From Roseburia sp. (GTDB lineage: Bacteria > Bacillota > Clostridia > Lachnospirales > Lachnospiraceae): DNA of 36,315 nucleotides. The notes under the pieces were generated by a model. That model saw nothing but the letters and a program-made list of their open reading frames with translations. It had not been told where the DNA came from and did not search any database. Positions 22,613 to 30,987 of this stretch are shown piece after piece (position 1 is the stretch's first letter; each line of letters opens with the position of its first letter). A program made the position numbers and the translations under genes. Location of the stretch: the NCBI GenBank assembly GCA_019421345.1, contig JAHZFL010000003.1, positions 1 through 36,315 of the forward strand, written 5' to 3'.

Positions 22613-24706
22613 ATGTACAAGAGTTTTTCAATGGAGCTTGCAGGCAGAACGCTGACGGTGGATATTGGCAGAGTCTGCGCACAGGCAAATGGAGCCGCAT
22701 TATTAAAATATGGCGAGACGACCGTATTATCGACAATCACAGCATCGGACAAGCCAAGAGACGGCATTGATTTTTTTCCGTTAAGCGTTGAGTTCGAGGA
22801 GAAGATGTATGCAGTCGGCAAGATTCCGGGTGGTTTTAATAAGAGGGAGGGAAAAGCCTCCGAGAATGCAATCCTGACCTCGCGTGTCATTGACCGTCCA
22901 ATGAGACCGCTGTTTCCGAAGGATTACAGGAATGACGTGACGATCAACAATATGGTAATGTCGGTAGATCCGTCATGTCGCCCTGAGGTTGTCGGTATGA
23001 TCGGTTCAGCGCTTGTTGCTACGATTTCCGATATTCCGTTTGCAGGTCCGTGTGCAACTACGCAGATGGGAATGGTGGACGGCAGACTGATCGTCAATCC
23101 GTCTCAGAAGGAATGGGATAACGGAGATTTGCAGTTGACTGTTGCCTCGACAGCCGAAAAGGTCATTATGATCGAGGCGGGAGCCAATGAGATTCCCGAA
23201 GCGGAGATGATCGAGGCGATTTATCAGTGCCATGAGATCAACCAGACGATTATTGCGTTTATCCGTGAGATTTGTGCGGAGGTTGGAAAGCAGAAGCACA
23301 CATATACAAGCTGCGCGATCCCGGAGGAGATGTTTGCGGCGATCAAGGAGATTGTCACTCCTGAGCAGATGGAGGAGGCCGTCTTTACAGACGAGAAGCA
23401 AAAGCGAGAGGAAAATATCCGTCAGATTACGGAGAAGCTGGAGGAAGCATTTGCAGAGCATGAGGACTGGCTTGCCGTATTGGGCGAGGCTGTTTACCAG
23501 TACCAGAAAAAGACTGTGCGTAAGATGATCTTAAAGGATCACAAGCGTCCTGACGGCCGTGCGATGGATCAGATCCGCCCGCTTGCGGCAGAGATCGATC
23601 TGATTCCAAGAGTACATGGCTCCGCGATGTTTACACGCGGACAGACGCAGATTTGCGATGTTGTGACGTTGGCGCCGCTGTCAGAGGTACAAAAAATCGA
23701 CGGTCTCGATGAGAACATTACGACAAAGAGATACCTGCATCAGTATAATTTCCCTGCATATTCTGTCGGTGAGACAAAGGTTTCACGAGGTCCGGGGCGG
23801 CGTGAGATCGGTCATGGTGCGCTTGCTGAGAAAGCGCTGATGGCAGTGCTGCCTTCTGAGGAGGAATTTCCTTATGCGATTCGTGCCGTATCGGAGACCT
23901 TTGAGTCAAACGGTTCGACGTCTATGGCCTCGACCTGTGCTTCCTGTATGGCGCTGATGGCTGCGGGTGTTCCGATCAAGGCGATGGTCGCAGGTATTTC
24001 CTGCGGACTTGTGACAGGAGAGACGGACGATGACTATATCGTGCTCACCGATATTCAGGGACTGGAAGATTTCTTTGGAGATATGGACTTTAAGGTCACA
24101 GGTACGCACAAGGGAATTACGGCGATCCAGATGGATATTAAGATCCACGGTCTGACAAGACCGATCGTTGAGGAAGCGATTGCGCGCACGAGAGAGGCAA
24201 GGCTTTACATTATGGATGAGGTTATGTCTAAGGCGATCGCAGAGCCGAGAAAAGAGGTTGCGCCGTACGCACCTAAGATCATCCAGATTCAGATCGATCC
24301 GGCAAAGATCGGCGACGTTGTCGGACAAAGAGGAAAGACGATCAATGAGATTATTGACCGTACAGGCGTTAAGATCGACATTACGGATGACGGTGCAGTA
24401 TCTGTCTGCGGAACAGATGCGGCAATGATGGACAAGGCAATTGAGATGATTCAGATCATTACGACTGATTTTGAGGAAGGACAGATTTTCATGGGAACTG
24501 TCGTGAGCATTAAGGAGTTCGGCGCATTCTTAGAGTTTGCTCCGGGCAAGGAGGGAATGGTTCACATCTCAAAGATTGCCAAGGAGCGGATCAACCGCGT
24601 AGAGGATGTTCTTACACTGGGCGACAGGGTGAAGGTTGTCTGTCTTGGTAAGGATAAGATGGGAAGGATCAGCTTCTCAATAAAGGATGTGCCGTCTGAG
24701 GCATAA
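22613..24706 (+). CDS. pnp: polyribonucleotide nucleotidyltransferase (PNPase)
   Basis: PNPase is the phosphorolytic 3'-5' exoribonuclease that shortens mRNAs and can add tails. The 697-residue protein contains two RNase PH domains (about 1-210 and 310-540; GRREIGHGALAEKALMAVLP and FESNGSTSMASTCASCMALM lie in the catalytic second one), an all-helical linker, a KH domain (about 550-615, IGDVVGQRGKTINEIIDRTG) and a C-terminal S1 domain (about 620-690, GTVVSIKEFGAFLEFAPGKE). AAGGAG lies before ATG 22613. Length and motifs are normal. Confidence 0.99.
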   Translation: MYKSFSMELAGRTLTVDIGRVCAQANGAALLKYGETTVLSTITASDKPRDGIDFFPLSVEFEEKMYAVGKIPGGFNKREGKASENAILTSRVIDRPMRPLFPKDYRNDVTINNMVMSVDPSCRPEVVGMIGSALVATISDIPFAGPCATTQMGMVDGRLIVNPSQKEWDNGDLQLTVASTAEKVIMIEAGANEIPEAEMIEAIYQCHEINQTIIAFIREICAEVGKQKHTYTSCAIPEEMFAAIKEIVTPEQMEEAVFTDEKQKREENIRQITEKLEEAFAEHEDWLAVLGEAVYQYQKKTVRKMILKDHKRPDGRAMDQIRPLAAEIDLIPRVHGSAMFTRGQTQICDVVTLAPLSEVQKIDGLDENITTKRYLHQYNFPAYSVGETKVSRGPGRREIGHGALAEKALMAVLPSEEEFPYAIRAVSETFESNGSTSMASTCASCMALMAAGVPIKAMVAGISCGLVTGETDDDYIVLTDIQGLEDFFGDMDFKVTGTHKGITAIQMDIKIHGLTRPIVEEAIARTREARLYIMDEVMSKAIAEPRKEVAPYAPKIIQIQIDPAKIGDVVGQRGKTINEIIDRTGVKIDITDDGAVSVCGTDAAMMDKAIEMIQIITTDFEEGQIFMGTVVSIKEFGAFLEFAPGKEGMVHISKIAKERINRVEDVLTLGDRVKVVCLGKDKMGRISFSIKDVPSEA

Positions 24707-24713
24707 AGCATGG

Positions 24714-24752
24714 AAAACAGGAAGCCTGCGCTGCAGGGTTTCTGTTTTTTTT
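24714..24752 (+). terminator. intrinsic terminator of pnp
   Basis: AAACAG...CCTGC pairs with TGCAGG...CTGTTT around a GC loop, with small internal mismatches, and the 3' side runs directly into TTTTTTTT. Confidence 0.85.
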
Positions 24753-24755
24753 GTT

Positions 24756-24793
24756 AACATAAGAGCGGCTCGCGGAGCGTGATGCTCGTTGTT
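24756..24793 (+). repeat. dispersed 38-bp hairpin repeat, first of a tandem pair
   Basis: AACATAAGAGCGGCTCGCG then GAGCGTGATGCTCGTTGTT. It differs from the copy at 12433-12470 at only a few positions. The core CGC-GGA-GCG is shared with the array at the right end of the window. Confidence 0.8.
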
Positions 24794-24794
24794 T

Positions 24795-24832
24795 GACATA
24801 AGAGTGACTCGCGAAGCGTGACGCTCGTTGTT
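24795..24832 (+). repeat. dispersed 38-bp hairpin repeat, second of a tandem pair
   Basis: GACATAAGAGTGACTCGCG then AAGCGTGACGCTCGTTGTT. GAGTG pairs with CGCTC including one G-T pair, which together with the changed base suggests that pairing is being kept. Confidence 0.8.
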
Positions 24833-24852
24833 TTGTGTCGAAAGCTTTGCGC

Positions 24853-24871
24853 AGCGTTTGAGGGAAACGCT
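24853..24871 (+). other. 7-bp hairpin in the pnp-chemoreceptor spacer
   Basis: AGCGTTT (24853-24859) pairs with AAACGCT (24865-24871) around GAGGG and is followed by TTTG. It may be a weak terminator or a remnant of the neighbouring repeat family. The rest of the 24872-25121 spacer is AT-rich and holds the receptor promoter and palindromes. Confidence 0.35.
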
Positions 24872-24989
24872 TTGTCTGCTAAAATTCATGAACCGGAGTA
24901 TTTATAGAGAAAAGGTCGTAGGAATTTTGACTGCAGCGGATGATTTGTCAGAAAAATTTGTCAATTTGAATAAAAAAGAAAAGCGGTAC

Positions 24990-25107
24990 GTCAAATTTTG
25001 ACATGATAGAACAAAAATAATCAAAAGACGACAAAAAAATCTTAAAAATGTTGAACTTTTTAAGGGAAAGGTGGTATAATGGTACTATATCATATTATGT
25101 CGACATA
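24990..25107 (+). promoter_or_regulatory. promoter region of the chemoreceptor gene with two palindromes
   Basis: A sigma-A-like promoter is TTGAAC (25051-25056), 18-bp spacer, TATAAT (25075-25080). Upstream is the palindrome GTCAAATTTTGAC (24990-25002), with related TTGTCAATTTGA nearby. Downstream, TATGTCGACATA (25096-25107) is a perfect 12-bp palindrome ending at the AGGAGG ribosome site. Both could be operators; the regulator is unknown. Confidence 0.5.
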
Positions 25108-25121
25108 GGAGGAGATTGGAA

Positions 25122-26804
25122 ATGAAAAAGAAACTGGAACAATTGCATCTGAGAGAACGGCTGCAATATGGTTACCGGACCGTGATTTTGCTGATGCTTT
25201 TTTCTGGTGTGATCTCATTGACCTCAATGGGAATGATGCTGGGAGGCATGAACAATTATGTGAACAATGTGCAGCGGGCGGATACTGCGGTAAAGACTTG
25301 TCAGATCAATATTAATATTGCTGCCAGAAGTATTCGTGAAATGGCGTTGAATCCGGATACATCCAGTTATGCGGGATATAAGGAGCTTGTCGAGCAGAAG
25401 CTGTCTGAGGTCAGCACAGAGCTCGAAGTCTTAAGTGCAACAGGCGTTTTAGATGAAGCGCTGCTCAAAAAGTACAAGGATGCGCTCACGCAGTGGGGAA
25501 CGATCGGCTATGAGATTATGGCGGATATTGAAAGCGGTAAGGATGCACAGGCACTTGATCTGATCATGACCGAGTGTGTTCCGGCGTTAAATAATCTTGT
25601 CACGATCGCCAATGAGATGGAGGATTATACGGATGAGCAGACTGCAAGCACCGTATTTTCCACGACGCTTCTGGCTGTCGGCGGTATTGCTCTGATCATT
25701 ATATTTATCGCGATTGCAATTATCAGTGCAAAGCAGGTTGGCAATGTCATTGTACATTCGGTTATGGAGCCGTTAAACCAGATCAAGGAGGTAGCGGAGG
25801 ATCTCTCCGCAGGAAATCTGCACAGCAATATCGATTATCGTTCGGAGGATGAAATCGGTGTTCTGGCACACAGCCTGCGCAAGTCAATCCGCACCTTAAG
25901 CTCCTATGTAGATGATATTGACCGCGCGATGAAGGAATTTTCCAACGGTAATTTCAACGTTCAGCCGGAGGTGGAATGGAAGGGCGATTTTATCGGGATC
26001 TTAGATTCCTTTATGATGTTTGAGCAGAGTATGACCGATGCGATCAAAGGCGTGCGCGCAGCAAGCCGTCAGGTATCAGGCGGCTCGGATCAGGTTGCGG
26101 CAAGCGCGCAGGATCTGGCGCAGGGTGCAACGGATCAGGCGGCAGTCGTTGAGGAGCTGACAGCGACGATTGCAAGTGTGGCAGATCGTGTTTCCCGCAA
26201 TGCGGAGCATGTGGCTGACATCAGCAGCACGATTGAGACGGTTGGAGGTAAGATTTTAGACGGCAATGAGAAGATGCATGAGATGGCAGGCTCTATGCAT
26301 GAGATCAGCGAATCCTCCAAAGAGATTGGAAAGATTATCGCAACGATCAATGAGATTGCCGCGCAGACAAATCTACTGGCTTTAAATGCTTCGATTGAGG
26401 CGGCAAGAGCCGGCGAGGCAGGAAAAGGCTTTGCAGTTGTTGCAGATCAGGTAACGGTGCTCGCGGCACAGAGTGCGAGTGCGGCGAAGGAATCGGCGGC
26501 TTTGATCGGTACTTCGGTAAAGGCAGTCGAAAAGGGTATGCAGATTGCCGAGGAGACAGCCGTGCAGCTTGAGGATATTGCGACAAACTCACAGGTGATT
26601 GTGACAGAGGTCAATGAGATCGCGGAGGCATTAAAGGCACAGACAACGGCGATCTGGCAGATCAACGAGGGTGTGGAGCACATTAACGACGTTGTGCAGA
26701 GCAATTCTGCGGCTTCTGAGGAATGTGCGGCTGCCAGCGAGGAGATGAGCAGCGAGGCTGTCAGTCTGGAGGAATTGATCGGCAGATTCCAGGTTGCAGA
26801 TTAA
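25122..26804 (+). CDS. methyl-accepting chemotaxis protein
   Basis: A transmembrane chemoreceptor that would signal to the CheA kinase. ATG 25122 is preferred over TTG 25116 because AGGAGG lies about 9 nt upstream. The 560-residue protein has TM1 at about 19-41, an extracellular helical domain of the four-helix-bundle type (about 45-178), TM2 at about 180-203, a HAMP domain (about 205-260) with a second HAMP-like unit (about 262-310, FSNGNFNVQPEVEWKGDFIG), and the cytoplasmic signalling bundle (about 320-560). The hairpin tip is EIAAQTNLLALNASIEAARA; the following stretch VADQVTVLAAQSASAAKES departs from the common VADEVRxLAExS. The gene stands alone, closed by a strong terminator. Confidence 0.95.
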   Translation: MKKKLEQLHLRERLQYGYRTVILLMLFSGVISLTSMGMMLGGMNNYVNNVQRADTAVKTCQININIAARSIREMALNPDTSSYAGYKELVEQKLSEVSTELEVLSATGVLDEALLKKYKDALTQWGTIGYEIMADIESGKDAQALDLIMTECVPALNNLVTIANEMEDYTDEQTASTVFSTTLLAVGGIALIIIFIAIAIISAKQVGNVIVHSVMEPLNQIKEVAEDLSAGNLHSNIDYRSEDEIGVLAHSLRKSIRTLSSYVDDIDRAMKEFSNGNFNVQPEVEWKGDFIGILDSFMMFEQSMTDAIKGVRAASRQVSGGSDQVAASAQDLAQGATDQAAVVEELTATIASVADRVSRNAEHVADISSTIETVGGKILDGNEKMHEMAGSMHEISESSKEIGKIIATINEIAAQTNLLALNASIEAARAGEAGKGFAVVADQVTVLAAQSASAAKESAALIGTSVKAVEKGMQIAEETAVQLEDIATNSQVIVTEVNEIAEALKAQTTAIWQINEGVEHINDVVQSNSAASEECAAASEEMSSEAVSLEELIGRFQVAD

Positions 26805-26853
26805 AAGCGCTCATGTCGTATGAGTAATCCTTAAATTTATAGAGTATCACAAG

Positions 26854-26903
26854 AAAATACCTTTTCTTTGGCTTTGCATAAGCTATAAGAAAAGGTATTT
26901 TTT
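26854..26903 (+). terminator. bidirectional terminator hairpin overlapping the subtilase ribosome binding site
   Basis: AAAATACCTTTTCTT (26854-26868) pairs perfectly with AAGAAAAGGTATTTT (26887-26901), and an inner GCTT/AAGC pair extends the stem. The T run continues to the ATG at 26904. The only Shine-Dalgarno-like sequence for the next gene, AAAAGG, is part of the 3' arm. Confidence 0.8.
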
Positions 26904-27827
26904 ATGAATCGTGTCAGAAAAATAATCCACACGGATTATGCATATAAAATTGGCTTGACCGGGAAAAATGTCACGGTGGCAGTCATGGATACGGGAATTG
27001 CGCCGCATCCTGATTTTGGGAACAGGATTCTGCTCTTTGAAGATTTTTATTATGGAAAAGCAGGGATCTACGACGACAACGGGCACGGAACACATGTTTC
27101 CGGCATCATTGCCGGAGACGGGAGGATGTCGCGCACAGGGCGGGGGAGCGTCAATTATTGCGGGATGGCTCCGCAGGCGCAGCTTGTGGTGCTGAAGGTT
27201 TTGGATGAAAAGGGAAACGGGAGTACGGAGCGCGTGCTGCGCGCACTCGAATGGGTGAAAAAAAACAGGGAGCGTTATCAGATCCAGCTTTTAAATATTT
27301 CTGTCGGAATGCTGCCAAGCGCAGGAGAGCGGGAGCAGCGGGAGCTTTTGGATGCTGTAGATGAAATCTGGAAAAGCGGCGTTATGGTCGTTGCTGCGGC
27401 AGGAAATAACGGTCCGCGTGACAATACGGTCACAATTCCCGGAATATCCCGAAAGATTTTGACCGTCGGAAGCTGTGATGATACGCGTGCGGACGGAAAC
27501 GGCAGGGGGCTGCGCAATGGTTACAGCAGTATGGGACCTACTGAGTGCTGTATTGTAAAGCCGGAAATTTTAGCGCCCGGCACTAATATTACAAGCTGCG
27601 ATAAGGATGAGAGGGGCTATCAAAAAAAGAGCGGAACCTCGATGGCGGCGCCTGTCGTGTCGGGTGCGCTGGCGTTGGCGTTTCAGAAGTTTCCCTCGCT
27701 GACGCCTGCGGAGATGAAGCTGCGGTTATATGAGCGCGCTTATCCGAGAGGGGCTGCGCTTGGGAAAAAAAGCTGGGGCGTTCTCCATGTGGATAATCTT
27801 GTGCGCGGCTCGGTTGACTTTTCTTAA
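26904..27827 (+). CDS. subtilisin-family (S8) serine protease, intracellular type
   Basis: This 307-residue protease begins directly with the catalytic domain: no signal peptide and no propeptide are visible, as in intracellular or AprX-like subtilases. Catalytic residues are seen in AVMDTGI (D29), NGHGTHVSG (H61), the oxyanion AAGNNG (N168) and GTSMAAP (S246). Its length is near the minimum for an S8 domain. The start ATG 26904 lies right after the terminator stem of the chemoreceptor gene, and its ribosome site is inside that stem. No promoter is evident in the 99-nt gap, so expression may rely on readthrough. Substrate is unknown. Confidence 0.93.
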   Translation: MNRVRKIIHTDYAYKIGLTGKNVTVAVMDTGIAPHPDFGNRILLFEDFYYGKAGIYDDNGHGTHVSGIIAGDGRMSRTGRGSVNYCGMAPQAQLVVLKVLDEKGNGSTERVLRALEWVKKNRERYQIQLLNISVGMLPSAGEREQRELLDAVDEIWKSGVMVVAAAGNNGPRDNTVTIPGISRKILTVGSCDDTRADGNGRGLRNGYSSMGPTECCIVKPEILAPGTNITSCDKDERGYQKKSGTSMAAPVVSGALALAFQKFPSLTPAEMKLRLYERAYPRGAALGKKSWGVLHVDNLVRGSVDFS

Positions 27828-27886
27828 GAAACATTTTAGAATGAAAGAGATTTATGCAGTATTTTGTTTGGAAGGGGAATTTACTT

Positions 27887-29422
27887 ATGAAAAAAATGGC
27901 GCATCTGTTGTTTGGGCGATTGACTCTTGTGGGAGTGGCTATCCTGCTTCAGGTTGCATGGCTGTTTCTGGTATTGTGGCAGTTTAGCTATCAGTTTACC
28001 TATGTCAATCTGTTTATTCGCGGACTCGCGATTTTGTTTGTGCTTGTTATCATCAATCGCTGGACGAATCCGGCAAATAAGCTGTCATGGACATTTTTGA
28101 TCCTGCTCTCACCGATCCTTGGCGTTCTTTTGTATTTCCTGTTCGGTAGGTCGGAGCTGACCAATTATGTAAGACGTCATATGGATAAGATCAATCATGA
28201 GGTATCTGCTGCGCTGACACAGGATGAGGAGGCAAAGCGTCTGCTTCGGGAGACAGATCTGTCTGTTTACCGCCAGTCGAAATATATTAATGACTACGGG
28301 CATTTTCCGGTTTACCGCAATACTGCGACGGAGTATTACAAGTGCGGGGAGGAGATGTTTCCGGCAATGCTTGAGGCGTTAAGGTCTGCAGAGCATTTTA
28401 TTTTTATGGAATATTTTATCATCAATCAGGGATATATGTTTCAGACGATTGTTGATATTCTGGAGGAAAAGGCAAAGCAGGGCGTGGAGGTACGTCTGAT
28501 CTATGACGATATGGGCTGCATCGGTACGCTGCCGCCTCATTATTATAAGATTTTGCAGAAAAAGGGAATTAAATGCGCGGCGTTTAATCCGTTTCGCCCG
28601 GTGATGTCCGTGATTATGAATAACCGCGACCACCGCAAGATCCTGGTGGTGGACGGTACGGTCGGGTTTACCGGAGGAATTAATCTTGCCGATGAATATA
28701 TCAATAAAATTGAGCGTTTCGGATATTGGAAGGATACCGGAGTCCGCATTGAGGGAGAGGGCGTCTGGAGTCTCACAAATATGTTCCTTGGTATGTGGAA
28801 CAGCATCGTGCGTTCGTCGGAGGATTATAAGAAATATCTGCCGCCGGTACATCAGACATGGAACTTTGACGAGGACGGCTTTGTTCAGCCGTACGGAGAC
28901 AGCCCGCTCGACCATGAGAATGTGGGAGAGAATATTTATCTGAACATCATCAGCAGGGCGAAGAAGTATGTTTATATTTTTACACCGTACCTCATCATTG
29001 ACCATGAGACGCTCGTAGCGCTGCGCAATGCCGCTAAAAGCGGTGTTGACGTGCGCATTGTAACGCCGGGAATCCCCGATAAGAAGATGGTGTATCTGCT
29101 GACACAGTCCTACTACACGCCGCTGCTGGAGGCAGGCGTAAAGATTTATCAGTATACGCCCGGCTTTCTCCATGCAAAGAGCTTTGTGTGCGATGATGAA
29201 ATTGCGACGGTCGGAAGCGTTAATCTTGATTTTCGCAGTCTGTATCTTCATTTTGAATGCGGCGTGTTTATGTACCGCTCCAAAGCAGTCATGCAGGTAA
29301 AGCAGGATTGTATGGAAACATTTGCCTGTTCGGAGGAAATCAGTCTTGCGTTTTGCAGAAAGCGTCCGCTGCCTGTGCGGATGCTCCAAAGTCTGCTGCG
29401 ACTTTTTGCGCCGCTGATGTAG
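27887..29422 (+). CDS. cls: cardiolipin synthase
   Basis: Makes cardiolipin from two phosphatidylglycerol molecules at the membrane. ATG 27887 (MKKMAHLLFGR) is chosen because GGAAGGGG precedes it; an in-frame ATG at 27854 has no ribosome site. The 511-residue protein has two or three N-terminal hydrophobic segments (about 13-35, 42-55, 65-85), then two phospholipase D domains, each with an HKD motif: HRKILVVDG (H249, K251, D256) and HAKSFVCDD (H429, K431, D436). Length and topology match bacterial Cls. It is followed by repeats and a terminator. Confidence 0.95.
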   Translation: MKKMAHLLFGRLTLVGVAILLQVAWLFLVLWQFSYQFTYVNLFIRGLAILFVLVIINRWTNPANKLSWTFLILLSPILGVLLYFLFGRSELTNYVRRHMDKINHEVSAALTQDEEAKRLLRETDLSVYRQSKYINDYGHFPVYRNTATEYYKCGEEMFPAMLEALRSAEHFIFMEYFIINQGYMFQTIVDILEEKAKQGVEVRLIYDDMGCIGTLPPHYYKILQKKGIKCAAFNPFRPVMSVIMNNRDHRKILVVDGTVGFTGGINLADEYINKIERFGYWKDTGVRIEGEGVWSLTNMFLGMWNSIVRSSEDYKKYLPPVHQTWNFDEDGFVQPYGDSPLDHENVGENIYLNIISRAKKYVYIFTPYLIIDHETLVALRNAAKSGVDVRIVTPGIPDKKMVYLLTQSYYTPLLEAGVKIYQYTPGFLHAKSFVCDDEIATVGSVNLDFRSLYLHFECGVFMYRSKAVMQVKQDCMETFACSEEISLAFCRKRPLPVRMLQSLLRLFAPLM

Positions 29423-29439
29423 AAGGATGTTTATTATTC

Positions 29440-29550
29440 CGAACATAAGGAAAGAACGCGAAGCATGATAGCCGTTGTTCGTATAAGGAAAAAACGCAAA
29501 GCGTGATAGTCGTTGTTCGTATAAGGAAAGAGCGCGCAGCATTGTTATAC
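29440..29550 (+). repeat. three tandem degenerate units of the hairpin-repeat family
   Basis: Units at 29440-29479, 29480-29517 and 29518-29550 each start CGAACATAAGG or CGTATAAGG, have an AACGC...AAGC core and end in CGTTGTT (the third ends TTGTTATAC). They follow the same plan as the 38-bp repeats elsewhere but have diverged, with the period falling from 40 to 38 nt. Confidence 0.65.
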
Positions 29551-29555
29551 AAGTG

Positions 29556-29604
29556 AAAGGGAATCTGTGACTGCATCTTGATGCGGCTGCAAATTCCCTT
29601 TTTT
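29556..29604 (+). terminator. intrinsic terminator after cls
   Basis: AAAGGGAAT (29556-29564) pairs with ATTCCCTTT (29593-29601), and the 3' arm continues into TTTTT. The 28-nt loop holds CTGCATCTTGATGCGGCTGCA, which can form an inner stem. Confidence 0.75.
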
Positions 29605-29671
29605 CTGACATAGGAAAGTGCGCGGCGATCCTATGTCAGAAACACACACTTTGTGTGAGGAAGCGCACTTT
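29602..29671. other. 14-bp perfect inverted repeat with pseudoknot-like complementarity
   Basis: TTTCTGACATAGGA (29602-29615) and TCCTATGTCAGAAA (29629-29642) are exact complements. The loop begins AAGTGCGC (29616-29623), which is complementary to GCGCACTT (29664-29671) downstream. A small CACAC/GTGTG hairpin lies between them. The region sits between two convergent genes and no ORF fits it. Confidence 0.5.
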
Positions 29672-29676
29672 TGTGT

Positions 29677-29719
29677 AACATAAGAGTGCCTGGCGCAGCT
29701 GTCGCTCATTGCTTTGTTA
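29677..29719 (+). repeat. dispersed hairpin repeat, diverged copy
   Basis: AACATAAGAGTGCCTGGCGC then AGCTGTCGCTCATTGCTTTG keeps the head and the CGCTC arm of the family. It lies at the 3' end of the minus-strand carboxypeptidase gene, where its stem could help end transcription from both sides. Confidence 0.65.
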
Positions 29720-29750
29720 CTTGCTAGGGAGTTTTATCACGTCCTGCGCA

Positions 29751-30974
29751 TCAGAGAAAGAAGTCCAGCACCCTTCGGAAATAGTCCTTGTAGGTGGCAG
29801 CCGCAATATCGGCGGTGTAGCAGATGTTGACGGAGCCTATTTCCTTTCCGTTCAGCAGATACACTGCTTTTCCCGCAACTGCTCCTTTTTTTACCGGCGC
29901 TTCGGCAGTTTCGGGCAAATATATTTTTTTCTCAATTTCTCCGGCAGCCGATCCGTCTGTCGTCAGATACGAAAAGGGACTTTCGTAGGTAAGCTCGGCA
30001 TAATTCTCCATGCCTTTTTGAAGCTTGAGCGGCGGCAGAGAGTCCTTGTTGGCATCCTGATAGAGCCGGCATTGACCAAAGCCGTAGTTGAGCAGTGTGA
30101 CAGCGTCGGCATTGCGGCTTTTTGCATCCGGTGCAGCCATGATAACAGCGATAAGGTTCATGCCGTCCTTTTGCGCGGTGGCGGAGATACAATATTTAGC
30201 AAGACTTGTGTAACCTGTTTTTAAGCCCGTGGCGTACTGGTAATGACGGATGAGCTTATTGGTGTTTGTCAGACCGAATTCCGAAGTGCCCTTTGCGGTT
30301 GTGTGTGTGATGTTTTCCATCCAGATCGTACAGTAATCATGAATCCTTGGATAGCGGGTGATGAGCTCACGGGACATCAGGGCGATGTCGTGTGCGCTTG
30401 TCATGTGCGAATCTGCCTCAAGACCACAGCAGTTGACGAAGGTCGTGTCATTCATGCCAAGCCCCTTGGCGCGCTCGTTCATGTGGCGGACAAATTCCGC
30501 TTCTGATCCGGCGATATGCTCTGCCATTGCCACGCAGGCGTCGTTGGCGCTCGCCACGCTGATACATTTGATCATCGTATCGACCGTCTGTGTCTCACCG
30601 GGCTCTAAAAATACCTGTGAACCGCCCATGCTGGCGGCGTATTCCGAGACAGTGACTGTCTCCTGCAGGGTCAACTGCCCTGTTTCCAGTGCGTCAAAGA
30701 TGAGAAGCAGCGTCATGATCTTTGTAATGCTGGCAGGACGCAGGATTTCGTGAGAATTTTTTTCATAGATCACAGTGCCGCTTTCTGCCTCCATTAAAAG
30801 CGCGCTTGGGGCGGAGAGAGAAAGTGCTGTGGTGTCCGCAGGCGTTTGTTCGTTTTCTCCTGTCGCAGCTTCGGCGGGATTGGCGAGAATAGGGCCGCCG
30901 CCATAAAAGAAAGCCGAGACGGTCAGTGTCAGTCCGAGAAGAAGGGAGAGTAATCGTTTCAAGACATACTCCAT
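29751..30974 (-). CDS. D-alanyl-D-alanine carboxypeptidase (S11, DacF-like)
   Basis: A secreted or membrane-attached penicillin-binding enzyme that trims the terminal D-Ala of peptidoglycan stem peptides. The start is placed at 30974 (MEYVLKRLLSLLLGL) because a signal peptide then begins at residue 1; the longer frame from 31058 runs back through the promoter. The 407-residue protein has SITK (S82-K85), SAN (S142-N144) and KTG (K252-G254), the three S11 active-site motifs. A C-terminal PBP5-like beta domain follows, ending with a short amphipathic/hydrophobic FRRVLDFFL that may touch the membrane. It is divergent from scpA-scpB and convergent with cls. No clear ribosome site is seen. Confidence 0.93.
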   Translation of the reverse strand: MEYVLKRLLSLLLGLTLTVSAFFYGGGPILANPAEAATGENEQTPADTTALSLSAPSALLMEAESGTVIYEKNSHEILRPASITKIMTLLLIFDALETGQLTLQETVTVSEYAASMGGSQVFLEPGETQTVDTMIKCISVASANDACVAMAEHIAGSEAEFVRHMNERAKGLGMNDTTFVNCCGLEADSHMTSAHDIALMSRELITRYPRIHDYCTIWMENITHTTAKGTSEFGLTNTNKLIRHYQYATGLKTGYTSLAKYCISATAQKDGMNLIAVIMAAPDAKSRNADAVTLLNYGFGQCRLYQDANKDSLPPLKLQKGMENYAELTYESPFSYLTTDGSAAGEIEKKIYLPETAEAPVKKGAVAGKAVYLLNGKEIGSVNICYTADIAAATYKDYFRRVLDFFL

Positions 30975-30987
30975 AAACTTATTTTTT

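Noticed and set aside
28379..29611. 410-codon open frame on the minus strand opposite cls
   Set aside because: The plus strand encodes a complete cardiolipin synthase with both HKD motifs; the antisense product has no recognisable domain, is rich in His, Ile and Arg typical of antisense translation, and has no ribosome site.
29709..30224. 171-codon plus-strand frame opposite the 3' end of the first carboxypeptidase gene
   Set aside because: It is antisense to the conserved C-terminal part of an S11 enzyme; its Cys- and Phe-rich product resembles no family.
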